A stretch of 64,000 nt of DNA from DAIDKA01 sp036267975 (GTDB lineage Bacteria > Pseudomonadota > Gammaproteobacteria > Steroidobacterales > Steroidobacteraceae), in contig DATAVA010000007.1 in NCBI GenBank assembly GCA_036267975.1, forward strand, positions 1-64,000, read 5' to 3'. Of this stretch, positions 24,778 through 33,516 are shown piece after piece. Both the position numbers and the translations under genes were made by a program. The number at the start of each line of letters is the position of its first letter. The first letter of the stretch is position 1. The notes under the pieces were generated by a model. That model made no database searches. It worked only from the letters and a program-made list of their open reading frames with translations, and was not told the origin of the DNA.

Positions 24778-26991
24778 TTGCACGGCGTGAACGTGCTCTC
24801 CCGCGGCATCGTCGGCGACCTCGGCGGTGAACTGGTGGTCGCGTCGCCCCTCTACAAGCAGCATTTCAGCCTGATCACCGGGCGCTGTCTGGAGGAACCC
24901 GAACACGCGGTGCCGGTGTACCTGGCCCGTATCCACGAAGGACAGGTGTGGGTGCGCGCCGAAGCCGTCGTGACGCTGTTCAATGGCCTGCTCAACTGGC
25001 TGGCGCACGAGAACCGGATCGATCACCGCTTCGTGGCGCAGCACACCCGCGGCGCGGCGCACGCGCTGCTGGTGGCCGAGAACACCGCTGGCGATGTCGA
25101 TGCCGTGGCCCGCACCTGCCGGGTCGAGCGGCAGCTGCCGCGAGATTTCTACGCGCTCTTCGCCGGGACCGAACGGGTGGTCACGGCATTTTCACAGGGC
25201 GTCAACCAATCCTCCACGGGCACGGACAAAGCCAACAGCATCATCAACGCGCACCTGCTCACCGGGCGCATCGGCCGCCCCGGGATGGGGCCGTTCTCAT
25301 TGACCGGCCAGCCCAATGCCATGGGCGGACGTGAGGTCGGCGGCATGGCCAACATGCTTGCCGCGCACATGGACATCGAGAATCCCGGCCATCGCGACGT
25401 CGTGCGGCGGCTGTGGCAGGCGCCACGGCTGGCGCAGCGACCCGGCCTCAAAGCCGTGGACATGTTCGAGGCCATGCACGATGGCCGCATCAAGGCTGTG
25501 TGGATCATCGCGACCAATCCGGTCGTCAGTTTGCCGAATGCGGACCGGGCACGCGAGGCGTTGAAGTGCTGCGAGCTGGTGGTGGTGTCCGACTGCGTCG
25601 CGCGCACCGACACCGCGGTGCTGGCGCATGTGCTGTTGCCGGCGGCCGCCTGGGGCGAAAAGGACGGCACGGTCACCAACTCAGACCGGCACATTTCCCG
25701 GCAGCGCGTATTTCTGCCGCTGCCGGGCGCGGCACGCCCGGATTGGTGGATGGTGTGCGAAGTCGCCAGGCGCCTCGGATTCGAGCACGGCTTCGAGTTC
25801 ACCAGTCCCGCACAGATCTTCGATGAGCATGCACGCCTCAGCTGCAGCGGCAACGACGGCAGCCGCGCCTTCGATCTGGCGGGCATGACGGCCATGAGTG
25901 CCGCGGCCTACGAGCACCTCGCTCCGGTGCCGTGGCCGGTGCCCGTCGACCAACCGGGCGGCACCGCGCGGCTGTTCGGTGATGGTCGCTTCTATCACTC
26001 CGACCGGCGGGCGCGACTGATCGGCGTGCGGCCGCGGGCGCTGCGCCACGCACCCGATGAGGAATACCCGCTGGTGCTCAATACCGGGCGTATCCGCGAT
26101 CAATGGCACGGCATGACCCGCACCGGCCGCTCGCCGCGTCGGGCCGGCCATCTGCCCGAACCCTTTGTCGATATGCATCCTGCGGATGCATTGGGCTTCG
26201 GCCTGGGCAATGGTGCGCTGGTGCGGGTTGCCACGCGCCGGGGCCGCATGGTCGCGCGCCTGCGCACCAGCGGCGAAATCGCGCGCCGGACGATATTTGT
26301 ACCCATTCACTGGAATGGCGCGACGGCCTCCGATGCGCGCGTGGGCGCCCTGGTGAATCCGGCGGTGGATGCCATCAGCGGGGAGCCCGAATTCAAATTC
26401 ACGCCGGCGCGGGTCGAACCCTTCGTGGCCAGCTGGCATGGCTTCATTCTCACGCGCCGACCGATAGCCATGGAGGCCTTTACCTGGTGGGCAAGCGCCG
26501 CGGGCCAGGACTTTCAGCGCTATGAAGTCGCGGGTCGGCGCGTGCCCGGAGACTGGTCCGGTTGGGCAAGCTGCCTGCTCGGCGCCGCTGCCGGCGCGGA
26601 TTGGCTCGAATACACCGATCCCAGCGCCGGCACCTATCGCGCCGTGCACCTTCAGGATGAGCGTCTGGAATCGTGCGTGTTCATCGGCACCCGCCCCGAG
26701 CTGCCGTCCCGCGCCTGGCTCGCCAGCCTCTTTGCAAAATCGGCAGTCTCGGCGCAGGAGCGGGCGGCGTTGCTTTCGGGCAAACCTGCGAATCCGGCGG
26801 CCGCTGCCGGCGCCACCGTTTGCGCCTGTTTCAACGTCGGCCGCAACAGCATCGAAGCCGCCATTCACGCCGGTTGTCGGGATACCGCGTCCCTCGGCGC
26901 GCGGCTCAAAGCCGGAACCAATTGCGGATCGTGTGTTCCGGAACTGCAGCGCATGCTCGCGGCACGCACTGCCGCCACCGCGACCGCCTAA
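24778..26991 (+). pseudogene. nasA: Chimera: C-terminal half of NirD fused to NasA lacking its N-terminal part
   Basis: Residues 2-60 (GVNVLSRGIVGDLGG, then SPLYKQHF and TGRCLEEPEHAVPVY) are the C-terminal half of NirD, the Rieske-like small subunit of nitrite reductase. From LFNGLLNWLAHENRI onward the protein is assimilatory nitrate reductase: QGVNQSSTGTDKANSI, GPFSLTGQPNAMGGREVGG, NTGRIRDQWHGMTRTG, and a C-terminal [2Fe-2S] domain (CACFNVG, then CGSCVPEL). The NasA N-terminal [4Fe-4S] domain (CxxCxxxC) and about the first 200-260 residues are missing. The start is a TTG directly after a stop. It is unlikely to make active enzyme. Confidence 0.83.
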
Positions 26992-26994
26992 AAA

Positions 26995-27018
26995 AAACCC
27001 CGCGTGAGCGGGGTTATT
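26995..27018. terminator. Bidirectional Rho-independent terminator
   Basis: A perfect CCCCGC-GTGA-GCGGGG hairpin follows the nasA stop, preceded by seven A and followed by TTATT. Read on the minus strand it becomes CCCCGC-TCAC-GCGGGG followed by seven T, a strong terminator for a minus-strand transcript ending here. Confidence 0.9.
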
Positions 27019-27180
27019 CGGTTGCTTGCTTGCTGTGGAGGAGCAATTGTTCTGCTTCTTGTCCGGTCTGTGGGTATCCGTGAGGGCGCGGTACCCGTCT
27101 TATTGAATCCGAAGGCGAATCCGCCTTTGCTGCTTCCTTCCCGCGGCCAAATGGGCCGTTTCTGTATATCTATAAGCAAT
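26995..27180 (-). ncRNA. Candidate structured small RNA ending at the strong terminator
   Basis: On the minus strand, from about 27180, a TTATAG/TATACA -10-like sequence precedes a series of hairpins: CGGCC...GGCCG, AAGGCG...CGCCTT, GGGTACCG...CGG-A-TACCC, then the CCCCGC terminator with a T run. Six GGA triplets lie between 27055 and 27145, several in loops, as in CsrA/RsmA-binding RNAs. The overlapping 63-codon frame reads straight through the terminator and is unlikely to be a protein. An Rsm/Csr-type function is inferred from the motifs only. Confidence 0.45.
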
Positions 27181-27435
27181 GCGCATGCCAGTGCGCATAA
27201 CGTCGGCTGCGATGTGACATCTTGTATCTGAGACGGGGGTCAACCGCACCGCAACGCGCCATGTGCGACCCTTTGCCGCCCATCGGCATGACAGAACATG
27301 AGATGGGTTGGTGCGGTGCATCGGCGGGTGTCAAAATAATCGACACTATATTCTCCGCTGCCACCCCCTGTGGTGATCGGTATTGTGCGCAACATATTGA
27401 TAGTAATGAAAAATACTGAGTTGAGTGGAGTGTAA
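27181..27435. other. Intergenic region upstream of the lytic transglycosylase gene
   Basis: I see no convincing coding frame. It presumably holds the plus-strand promoter of the downstream gene and the minus-strand promoter of the small RNA. A GTGGAGTG Shine-Dalgarno-like sequence precedes the ATG at 27436. Confidence 0.5.
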
Positions 27436-29889
27436 ATGACACCGACACCCCACCTCGCACGTTGGGCGCTGCCCGGTCTTGCCAGCCTGATGCTGTGCTT
27501 TGCTGCCTGTTCCACGACGGCGCCATCGGCGCCGAAGCACCCCGCCCACACGGCGACTGCCGCCGTCACCGCGAACGCGCCCGCCAGCGCGGCGCCCCCG
27601 CCGGCTGCCGCGGAGCCTGCACCGCAGCCCCCCCCGGAGGTGGCCGCCGCGGCACCTGCCGCGCCGGCGCCCCCCGCCCTGACCGGAGGCCCGCCCGCGG
27701 TAGCGCGCGCTGCCGCGGCACCCGCGCCGCGCGTACTCGACAATCGGTTTCCGCAGCCGCCGGCGCTCGACCGGGATGTGAATTTCTGGATCCGCGTCTA
27801 TACCGAAATCGGGACCAATGCCGGGTTCATGCACGATCAGTACAACCTCGGCGTCGTCTACGAGACGCTGCAGTTCGGACCCGAGACTTCCGCGCGCCAG
27901 CGCGAACACATGGTCGCCGCGGCACGTGAGCGGATCGTCGCGGCGCTCAAGCGCATCGCCCACGCCACCGGCCCGCTGTCGCCCGAGGACCAGCACATTC
28001 GCGACATGTGGGGCGACCGCTATTCGCCGGCCCGGTTGTTGAGCGCCGTCGAAGATGTGCGCTTTCAGCTCGGCCAGGCCGATCGCTTCCGTGAAGGATT
28101 GGTGCGCTCGGGCCTGTGGCAGGACCATATCATCCGGACGCTGAAGGATCTGGGCATGCCCCCGGAACTGGGCGTACTGCCGCATGTGGAGTCATCCTTC
28201 AATGCGGCCGCCTACTCCAAAGCCGGCGCCGCGGGCCTGTGGCAGTTCATGCGTTCGACGGGTCGGCGCTACATGCGCATCGATTCGGCGGTGGACGATC
28301 GCATGGATCCGTTTCGCGCCACGGAGGCTGCGGCCCAGCTGCTGAGCTTCAACTACCGCCTGCTGGGCACCTGGCCGCTGGCCGTGACCGCCTACAACCA
28401 CGGCGCCGAGGGCATGCGCCGGGCCAAGGCGCAGATGGGCACGGATGACATCGTGAAGATCCTGCGCGACTACCACAGCCCGAGTTTCGGCTTCGCCTCA
28501 CGCAATTACTACGTGTCATTCCTGGCGGCGCTGACCGTGGAGCGCAATCCCGAGAAGTACTTTGGCCCCATCAAGCGCGAACCGGAAGCGCGGTTCCGCG
28601 AAGTGGTGATGCCGGGATTCGTGTCGGTGAGCGCGCTCACCCACGCCTTGCATATCAGCGCCAGCGAACTGCGGCGGCTGAACCCGGCGCTGCTGCCGTC
28701 GTGCTGGGAGGACCGGCGCCGCGTGCCCAAGGGCTATGTGCTGCGCCTGCCCCTCAATGGTCCGGACTGGACCTCAGAGATGCTGGCCGCCCAGCTGACA
28801 CCCTCCGAGCTGCAGGCCCGGCAGAGCGTGCCGGAGAGCCGCAGGGTCATGAAGGGCGAATCCCTCGCCAGCATCGCCGCTGACTACGGCATGAAGCCGG
28901 CCGAGCTGGCGCGCCTCAACAGCATCAGTGCGCGAACACGCCTGCGACCCGGGCGACGTCTGCGCGTACCGGAGGCGAACCCGGTGCGCGTCGCGCAAGT
29001 GGATCACAGCGCGGAGCAAGCCCCAGGCGGGGTCGAGTCGCCCGCAACGGCAAGCTCTGCCCCCACCAGCGCCAGTGCCAATGCCAGTGCCAGTGCGGGT
29101 GAGGAAGTGGCCGCGGCCTCCGCGCCGGGCAGTGCATCAAGTGCGCCGGCAGCAGTGGCGGCCAATGCGCCCGAGACTGCTCCTGCGGCGGTGCCGGGTA
29201 GCGGCCTGGTCGCGGCGAACAGCACCCCGGAGACGGCCGCAGCGCCGGTTGCGCCTGATGTCGAGCCGGAGACCAGCGCCGGTGGCGTCTCGCCCCAGGT
29301 GGCGCAGCAGGAGAGCGAACAGGACGCGCGTGCGGTGGCGCAGGAGAAGCCGCTCACACCCTCCCAGCCGGTCTCGGCCAGGCAGGCCGAGGCGATCACG
29401 CCGGGCCTGGGACCCACGCAGGTCGTCGCGTCCGACAATGCGGATGCGACCGACTACTCCGTCGGCAGCGATGACACCATCGTGATCGCGGCGACCGAGA
29501 CCTTGGGGTACTACGCCGATTGGCTGGACGTGAGCCTTGGCAAGCTGCGGACGCTGAACCACCTGCACGGCAAGGCCGCGGTGCGCATCGGGCACAAGGT
29601 GAAGCTGGATTTCGCCCGCACCTCGCATGAAAAGTTTGAATTGCAGCGGCGCGATTACCATCGCAAGCTGCAGGCGGCGTACTTCGCCTCGCACCGGATC
29701 TCGGGCACCCAGGTGCACAGGGTGCGATCCGGCGATTCGTTGTGGAGCCTCACGCATCGCTTCGGTGATTTGCCGACGTGGCTGCTGCAGCAGTACAACC
29801 CGGATGCGGCCTTTGATGAGCTGAAGGCCGGCACGCAGATCATCGTGCCGCGCGTCGAGGACCTTGGCACCACGGGTGAGGAAAATTGA
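27436..29889 (+). CDS. MltD-like membrane-bound lytic murein transglycosylase with LysM domains
   Basis: An 817-residue lipoprotein (LCFAAC lipobox near residue 24). A Pro/Ala-rich linker leads to an SLT domain with the catalytic glutamate in HVESSFN (about residue 252) and GLWQFM and AYNHGAEGM motifs. It cuts peptidoglycan glycan strands to anhydro-muropeptides. LysM repeats for peptidoglycan binding lie at about residues 470-515, 680-725 and 757-806. A low-complexity Ala/Ser linker at about 520-660 is unusually long. The next gene, an L,D-transpeptidase, also acts on the wall. Confidence 0.92.
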   Translation: MTPTPHLARWALPGLASLMLCFAACSTTAPSAPKHPAHTATAAVTANAPASAAPPPAAAEPAPQPPPEVAAAAPAAPAPPALTGGPPAVARAAAAPAPRVLDNRFPQPPALDRDVNFWIRVYTEIGTNAGFMHDQYNLGVVYETLQFGPETSARQREHMVAAARERIVAALKRIAHATGPLSPEDQHIRDMWGDRYSPARLLSAVEDVRFQLGQADRFREGLVRSGLWQDHIIRTLKDLGMPPELGVLPHVESSFNAAAYSKAGAAGLWQFMRSTGRRYMRIDSAVDDRMDPFRATEAAAQLLSFNYRLLGTWPLAVTAYNHGAEGMRRAKAQMGTDDIVKILRDYHSPSFGFASRNYYVSFLAALTVERNPEKYFGPIKREPEARFREVVMPGFVSVSALTHALHISASELRRLNPALLPSCWEDRRRVPKGYVLRLPLNGPDWTSEMLAAQLTPSELQARQSVPESRRVMKGESLASIAADYGMKPAELARLNSISARTRLRPGRRLRVPEANPVRVAQVDHSAEQAPGGVESPATASSAPTSASANASASAGEEVAAASAPGSASSAPAAVAANAPETAPAAVPGSGLVAANSTPETAAAPVAPDVEPETSAGGVSPQVAQQESEQDARAVAQEKPLTPSQPVSARQAEAITPGLGPTQVVASDNADATDYSVGSDDTIVIAATETLGYYADWLDVSLGKLRTLNHLHGKAAVRIGHKVKLDFARTSHEKFELQRRDYHRKLQAAYFASHRISGTQVHRVRSGDSLWSLTHRFGDLPTWLLQQYNPDAAFDELKAGTQIIVPRVEDLGTTGEEN

Positions 29890-29976
29890 GACGCCTGTCG
29901 GCAAATGGCGCCAGGCCAGGCGCGGTTGTGACGGCCGCACTTCGCGGCACAGCGCTTAGACCCTATAATTGCCGAT

Positions 29977-30597
29977 ATGTGTGATGCTGCGAACATGACC
30001 GGCGTGCGCAGACTCGTGCCGCGAGCCGTGCTGGCGCTGGGTTTGGCGCTCGCGATCGGCGGCGCGGTGCCGCGCGCGAGCGCCATTGGCAAGCCGCACA
30101 GCCCGGCGATGGAAACTGCCCATGCCCAGGCTGATTCGAACGCCAGCGACAGCAGTGCGATTCCCGCGCCGCTGCTCGCCGATCGGGTCATCGTGCGCAA
30201 GGCCGCGCGGCAGATGTACCTGATGCACGGGGCCACCATATTGCGGACCTATCGCGTGGCCCTCGGCCTGAACCCGGTGGGTCCGAAGGAGCAGGAGGGC
30301 GATTCGCGTACTCCGGAGGGCCACTACCAGCTGACGCGGCGCAACCCGCGCAGTGAGTACTTTCTGTCCATCCAGGTGTCCTACCCGAACGACAAGGATC
30401 TGCAGCGCGCGCGCCGCAACCGACTGACGCCGGGCGGCGCGATCATGATCCACGGACTGCCGAACGATCTGCGCCGCGAGCCGTCCTACTATGAGCAGCG
30501 CGACTGGACGGACGGCTGTATCGCAGTGTCGGACTCGGACATGCTCGAGATCTGGCTGATGACGCCGCCGGATGTCCCGATCGACATCCTGCCGTAG
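29977..30597 (+). CDS. L,D-transpeptidase (YkuD family)
   Basis: A 206-residue protein with an N-terminal signal sequence (hydrophobic to about residue 40, ASA-type cleavage). The YkuD catalytic motif HGLPN...WTDGCIAVSD is present, with Cys181 as nucleophile. Such enzymes form 3-3 crosslinks or attach proteins to peptidoglycan. It uses GDSRTPEGHYQL before the active site, the ErfK/YbiS-like pattern. It lies 87 bases after the transglycosylase gene, suggesting a wall-remodelling pair. Confidence 0.9.
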   Translation: MCDAANMTGVRRLVPRAVLALGLALAIGGAVPRASAIGKPHSPAMETAHAQADSNASDSSAIPAPLLADRVIVRKAARQMYLMHGATILRTYRVALGLNPVGPKEQEGDSRTPEGHYQLTRRNPRSEYFLSIQVSYPNDKDLQRARRNRLTPGGAIMIHGLPNDLRREPSYYEQRDWTDGCIAVSDSDMLEIWLMTPPDVPIDILP

Positions 30598-30629
30598 ACT
30601 GCGCCTCCCCATCGACTGCATCGAGCCTC

Positions 30630-32018
30630 GTGAATACCAGCAGCATCATCGTTCCGGATTCGGTCGACGCGCTCGTCGCGCCGCGCGGGAGCCTCGAGAA
30701 CCTCTCCCAGGAGGAGATCACCAAGCTGCTGGACACCAGTCACAGCGGCTTGCACGGCCTGTTCCGCAAGTGCGCGCTGGCGGTGCTCAATACCGGTAAC
30801 GACACCGACAACGCCAAGGAAATCCTCGAGCGCTACGCCGACTTCGACATCGAGGTGGTGCGCCACGCCCGCGGCATCAAGCTCGAAATGCGGCATGCGC
30901 CGGCCACGGCGTTCGTCGACGGGGAGATGATCCGCGGCATCAAGGAACACCTGTTCGCGGTGCTGCGCGATGTCGTCTACATCGCCGACCAGATCATCGA
31001 CAGCCGGGTGGTGTCGCTGACCGACTCGGGCGCGGTCACGAATACGGTATTTCGTATCCTGCGCAACGCACGGGCACTCGAATACAAGGGCTATCCGAAC
31101 CTGGTCGTGTGCTGGGGCGGCCACTCGATCGGCGATGAGGAATACCACTACACCAAGCGGGTCGGGTACGAGATGGGCCTGCGCGGCCTGGATGTGTGCA
31201 CGGGCTGCGGGCCGGGCGCCATGAAGGGCCCGATGAAGGGCGCGACCATCGGCCATGCCAAGCAACGCGCCTCCCAGAGCCGCTACATCGGCCTGACCGA
31301 GCCGGGCATCATTGCCGCCGAGCCCCCGAATCCCATCGTCAGCCAGCTGGTGATCCTGCCGGACATCGAAAAGCGTCTGGAGGCTTTTGTGCGGATGGGC
31401 CATGGCATTGTGGTGTTTCCGGGCGGCGCCGGCACGGCCGAGGAAATCCTGTATCTGACCGGCCTGCTGCTGGACCCGGCTAATGCGCAGCAGCCCTTTC
31501 CGGTGGTGCTGACCGGACCTGCCGCCAGCGCGGGCTACTTCGAACACATCCTGCGCTTCGTCGAAGCGACGCTGGGCCGTCAGGCCGTGCAGCGCCTGCA
31601 GGTCATCATCGATGATCCCGCGGCGGTGGCGCGCCGCATGGTGGCCGGAATGGAAAGCGTGCGCGCGTTCCGACGCGAGCGCAGTGATTCCTACAATTTC
31701 AACTGGTTGCTGTCGGTCGGCATCGAACTGCAGCGGCCCTTCCAGGTCTCGCACGAGTCGATGCGCTCGCTGGTGCTCTCGCGTGCGCAGCCCGCGCATA
31801 TGCTGGCCGCGAATCTGCGGCGGGCCTTCTCCGGCATCGTCACGGGCAATGTGAAGGACTACGGTGTGCAGGCCATCGAACAGCTCGGCCCGTACGAACT
31901 GACCGGTGATCCGAATGTCATGCGCCTGCTGGACGAGTTGCTCACGGCGTTCGTCGCGCAGGGTCGCATGAAGCTGCCGGGCTCGATTTACCAGCCCTGT
32001 TATCGACTGGTTGCGTGA
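30630..32018 (+). CDS. ppnN: PpnN-type nucleotide 5'-monophosphate nucleosidase
   Basis: A 462-residue protein with the extended N- and C-terminal domains of YgdH/PpnN around a LOG domain. GGHSIGDEEYHYTK and GCGPGAMKGPMKGA are typical, and FPGGAGTAEEI is the LOG catalytic signature. The family hydrolyses purine and pyrimidine nucleoside monophosphates and answers to (p)ppGpp. The start is a GTG. Length matches E. coli PpnN. Confidence 0.92.
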   Translation: MNTSSIIVPDSVDALVAPRGSLENLSQEEITKLLDTSHSGLHGLFRKCALAVLNTGNDTDNAKEILERYADFDIEVVRHARGIKLEMRHAPATAFVDGEMIRGIKEHLFAVLRDVVYIADQIIDSRVVSLTDSGAVTNTVFRILRNARALEYKGYPNLVVCWGGHSIGDEEYHYTKRVGYEMGLRGLDVCTGCGPGAMKGPMKGATIGHAKQRASQSRYIGLTEPGIIAAEPPNPIVSQLVILPDIEKRLEAFVRMGHGIVVFPGGAGTAEEILYLTGLLLDPANAQQPFPVVLTGPAASAGYFEHILRFVEATLGRQAVQRLQVIIDDPAAVARRMVAGMESVRAFRRERSDSYNFNWLLSVGIELQRPFQVSHESMRSLVLSRAQPAHMLAANLRRAFSGIVTGNVKDYGVQAIEQLGPYELTGDPNVMRLLDELLTAFVAQGRMKLPGSIYQPCYRLVA

Positions 32019-32166
32019 CATAACGCTTCGCAAAAAGCGACGCACCAAGCCTTGCCCGAAAGATCTCGCGCGCGCCGCGGATGCGCACTGATCGCTGTGA
32101 CCCAGTTCCTGTAGGTTTGCGACCCGGAGTCCGTACGCTGGCGGCAACCACTTTAGGAGTTGTCGA

Positions 32167-32418
32167 ATGAACTCATCAGACAGGACGCGGGGCGATCCCC
32201 TGGGTGCCCCGGCAGATCCCGCAGCACTGGTCCCGGCCATGTCCCCGCCGCTGGTGGGCACCGAAGAGTACGGTTCGTGGCTGGATCGCATGCAGCGGGC
32301 GCGCACGCGCCACGCGGCGATCACACGCAATCTCTACACCTGGAGCAACTACAAAAGCTGGGCTGATCAGGTGAAGGGCTCGTGGGAGCAGGAGCCGGCG
32401 GACCCGAAGCGCAAGTAG
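32167..32418 (+). CDS. Small hypothetical protein
   Basis: An 83-residue protein from the ATG at 32167, preceded by TTAGGAG. It is polar, with a tryptophan-rich C-terminal half (WSNYKSWADQVKGSWEQEP). No domain or signal peptide is visible. It is probably real, given its good ribosome-binding site and isolated position. Confidence 0.6.
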   Translation: MNSSDRTRGDPLGAPADPAALVPAMSPPLVGTEEYGSWLDRMQRARTRHAAITRNLYTWSNYKSWADQVKGSWEQEPADPKRK

Positions 32419-32426
32419 TCGCCTCT

Positions 32427-33140
32427 TCAGACCAGTCCAGCGAGTGGCTCCGGTTCGGGTTTGACCTCGATGGACTTGAGCCGCTGGGGAACATGCGTAC
32501 CCGCCAGCCACCCGGTGAGCGGCTCCCACGCCGCCGTGTCTTCGTGGACCTGGTGGTCCTTCATTTCGTGGATCCCCAAGCCCGTTTCGGCGGCGCGGAT
32601 GTAGTTCTGCGAATCACGCAGAGTCGCGACGATGGGAATGCCCAGGGTGTCGAGGAAGCGCAGCAGCGACTGATAGATGAGGGTGTGGATCTTCACCCGG
32701 TTGGCGATCACCCCCAGGCGATTGTCGGTGCGCCTGATCTTGGCCACCAGCAGCAGGTCGCGGATGCAGCGCGAGCAGGCGTGAATATCGATGTCCGAAG
32801 GCAGCACGGGTATCAGGATCTTGTCCGACTGACGCGTCAGTTCGATCATCGTCTGGCCGGTTACCGCGGCCGGTGTATCCAGAATGATGTGCGTGGTGTC
32901 AGGGGGTGCGCGCAGCTGGAAGGTGCGCGTCACGCGCGTATCGCGCTCGTGGGCCGAGATGAGGTGGACCTTGGGGCGTGCCGGGTCGCGTTTCGACACC
33001 CACCGACCCGATGACCCCTGCGGGTCATAATCCATGAGTACCGGCCGCTGCTGCTGTGAGGCGAAGTAGGCGGCCAGATTCACGGCGATGGTCGTTTTGC
33101 CGGACCCGCCCTTCGGGTTCAGGACCACGATGCGCTGCAT
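32427..33140 (-). CDS. ParA/MinD-like P-loop ATPase
   Basis: A 237-residue protein. The deviant Walker A KGGSGKTT is at the N-terminus (MQRIVVLNPKGGSGKTT), followed by MDYDPQGSS and the Walker B-like HIILDTPA. The C-terminus lacks extra domains. Orphan ParA proteins of this type position cargo such as plasmids, chemosensory arrays or carboxysomes; a partner ParB is not adjacent. The start at 33140 is the first ATG of the family. Confidence 0.9.
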   Translation of the reverse strand: MQRIVVLNPKGGSGKTTIAVNLAAYFASQQQRPVLMDYDPQGSSGRWVSKRDPARPKVHLISAHERDTRVTRTFQLRAPPDTTHIILDTPAAVTGQTMIELTRQSDKILIPVLPSDIDIHACSRCIRDLLLVAKIRRTDNRLGVIANRVKIHTLIYQSLLRFLDTLGIPIVATLRDSQNYIRAAETGLGIHEMKDHQVHEDTAAWEPLTGWLAGTHVPQRLKSIEVKPEPEPLAGLV

Positions 33141-33230
33141 GGAATCACAGAGTACTGGGGCTGCCGCAGGGCCGCAAGATGAGATCTGCGGCACGCCAGG
33201 GCGCACCTTGAGTTTGTAGGCTGCGCTCCC

Positions 33231-33416
33231 ATGGAAAGACTGCTGCTTGTTTGGGACGAGATCGACGACCTGGTGGGCGTGGGTCGCTGCCTGGTGTCCC
33301 GCGCACTGATGCGCGTGAACCCGCCCACGGCGCGCGTGGCCAGCGTCGCGACGGTGCTGCTGGCCGGCGCCCTCCTGGTGACGCAAAAGAGCCTGGGCCT
33401 GCTGCAGCTGCGGTAG
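33231..33416 (+). CDS. Short single-helix membrane protein
   Basis: A 61-residue protein, MERLLLVWDEIDDL at the N-terminus and one hydrophobic helix (about residues 35-56). I recognise similar short proteins in related bacteria but not a function. The ATG at 33231 is the only suitable start. Confidence 0.55.
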   Translation: MERLLLVWDEIDDLVGVGRCLVSRALMRVNPPTARVASVATVLLAGALLVTQKSLGLLQLR

Positions 33417-33450
33417 CCGGCCCCCGGCACGCGCGAAATCGCGATTCCCG

Positions 33451-33478
33451 CTTGAAAAATCCGCAGGGATACCCAAGA
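33451..33478 (+). promoter_or_regulatory. Probable heat-shock (sigma-32) promoter of htpG
   Basis: CTTGAA is followed by a 15-base spacer and CCCAAGAT, close to the sigma-32 consensus CTTGAA-N13-17-CCCCATNT. It lies 39 bases before the htpG start. Confidence 0.55.
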
Positions 33479-33516
33479 TGCACGCCTGATCAACTTTTTG
33501 ACCGGCGGGCGTGCGC

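Noticed and set aside
24723..24778. AGAC-CGGC-GTCT hairpin between the NIT-ANTAR gene and the NirD-NasA chimera
   Set aside because: It might be a remnant of an ANTAR leader, but the stem is four pairs and the expected two-hairpin leader with hexanucleotide loops is not present.
27121..27160. Minus-strand GGAAGGAAGCAGC matches the core of bacterial SRP (4.5S) RNA
   Set aside because: The 5' half of the SRP helix-8 motif (GGTCAGG and its closing pairs) is absent, the tetraloop stem does not pair, and the ends do not form a long stem. The match is probably chance.
26988..27179. A 63-codon minus-strand frame
   Set aside because: It starts with TTG, runs into the terminator and ends in TTTTTTTAG. 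It is better explained as a read of the small RNA.
30489..32330. 613-codon minus-strand frame opposite ppnN
   Set aside because: Complement of the PpnN coding frame with His/Arg/Gln-rich composition and no domain.
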